Shown: one piece after another, positions 5,371 through 5,473 of the stretch
Position numbering within the stretch: the stretch's first letter is position 1
Layout of the letters: every line of letters starts with the position of its first letter
Source: Bacillota bacterium
Lineage (GTDB): Bacteria > Bacillota_C > Negativicutes > JAEYSJ01
Length of the DNA stretch: 5,473 bases
NCBI GenBank assembly: GCA_023434855.1
Contig: JAEYSJ010000381.1
Location: 1 to 5,473 of the forward strand
Reading direction: 5' to 3'
Translations under genes and position numbers: made by a program
The notes under the pieces: generated by a model
What the model was told of the DNA's origin: nothing
Database searches by the model: none
The model's input: the letters and a program-made list of their open reading frames with translations, nothing else

Positions 5371-5465
5371 TTTGATAGTATTATAGCATTAACAATATTT
5401 TTCTACAAGTTCTAAATATATGTCAAATATTGTTTATCATAGTTACTATATGGCTATTCTGTTTT

Positions 5466-5470
5466 GGAGG
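5466..5470 (+). promoter_or_regulatory. Ribosome binding site of a gene starting beyond the right edge
   Basis: GGAGG lies 3 bp before the window ends, with no start codon after it yet. It suggests a + strand gene divergent from the nitroreductase, possibly its regulator. Confidence 0.4.
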
Positions 5471-5473
5471 CGT

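Overview
The window looks like low-GC Bacillota DNA (Clostridia or Negativicutes seem plausible). The evidence is strong GGAGG-type ribosome binding sites, AT-rich intergenic DNA and a tRNA 3' end with an encoded CCA. It is the right-hand end of a tRNA-integrated mobile element, followed by a short stretch of host chromosome.

From the left edge to about 4163 the DNA reads as element. It holds a tyrosine integrase cut off at its 5' end (3-938), a 385-bp regulatory gap, and a tight three-gene operon on the + strand (1324-3993). At 4164-4208 lies the 3' half of a tRNA, probably tRNA-Gly with anticodon CCC. It has no 5' half, so it is best read as the right attachment site (attR). The intact tRNA should lie beyond the left edge of the window. 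Chromosomal DNA follows: the tRNA's terminator, a stretch without genes, a nitroreductase on the minus strand with its own terminator, and a divergent control region with two related palindromes. The window ends on a ribosome binding site for an unseen + strand gene.

The notable content is the operon between the integrase and attR, a common place for anti-phage cargo. Gene 1 is an ImmA/IrrE-type zinc protease with no helix-turn-helix partner. Gene 2 has a divergent class III nucleotide cyclase domain (metal-binding Asp pair 45 residues apart and a GNDIDTGFR catalytic motif) fused to a C-terminal Nudix fold that has lost its catalytic glutamates. Gene 3 is a three-helix membrane protein resembling the Pycsar transmembrane effector family, with an added C-terminal TPR-like segment. 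The reading frames overlap by 7 and 8 nt, so the products are probably made together.

My reading is a Pycsar-like defence system: infection activates the cyclase, a cyclic nucleotide opens or assembles the membrane effector, and the cell stops growing or dies. The pseudo-Nudix domain and the metalloprotease are the best candidates for sensing or control. The fold assignments rest on motifs read by eye. The defence role and the order of events are inference.
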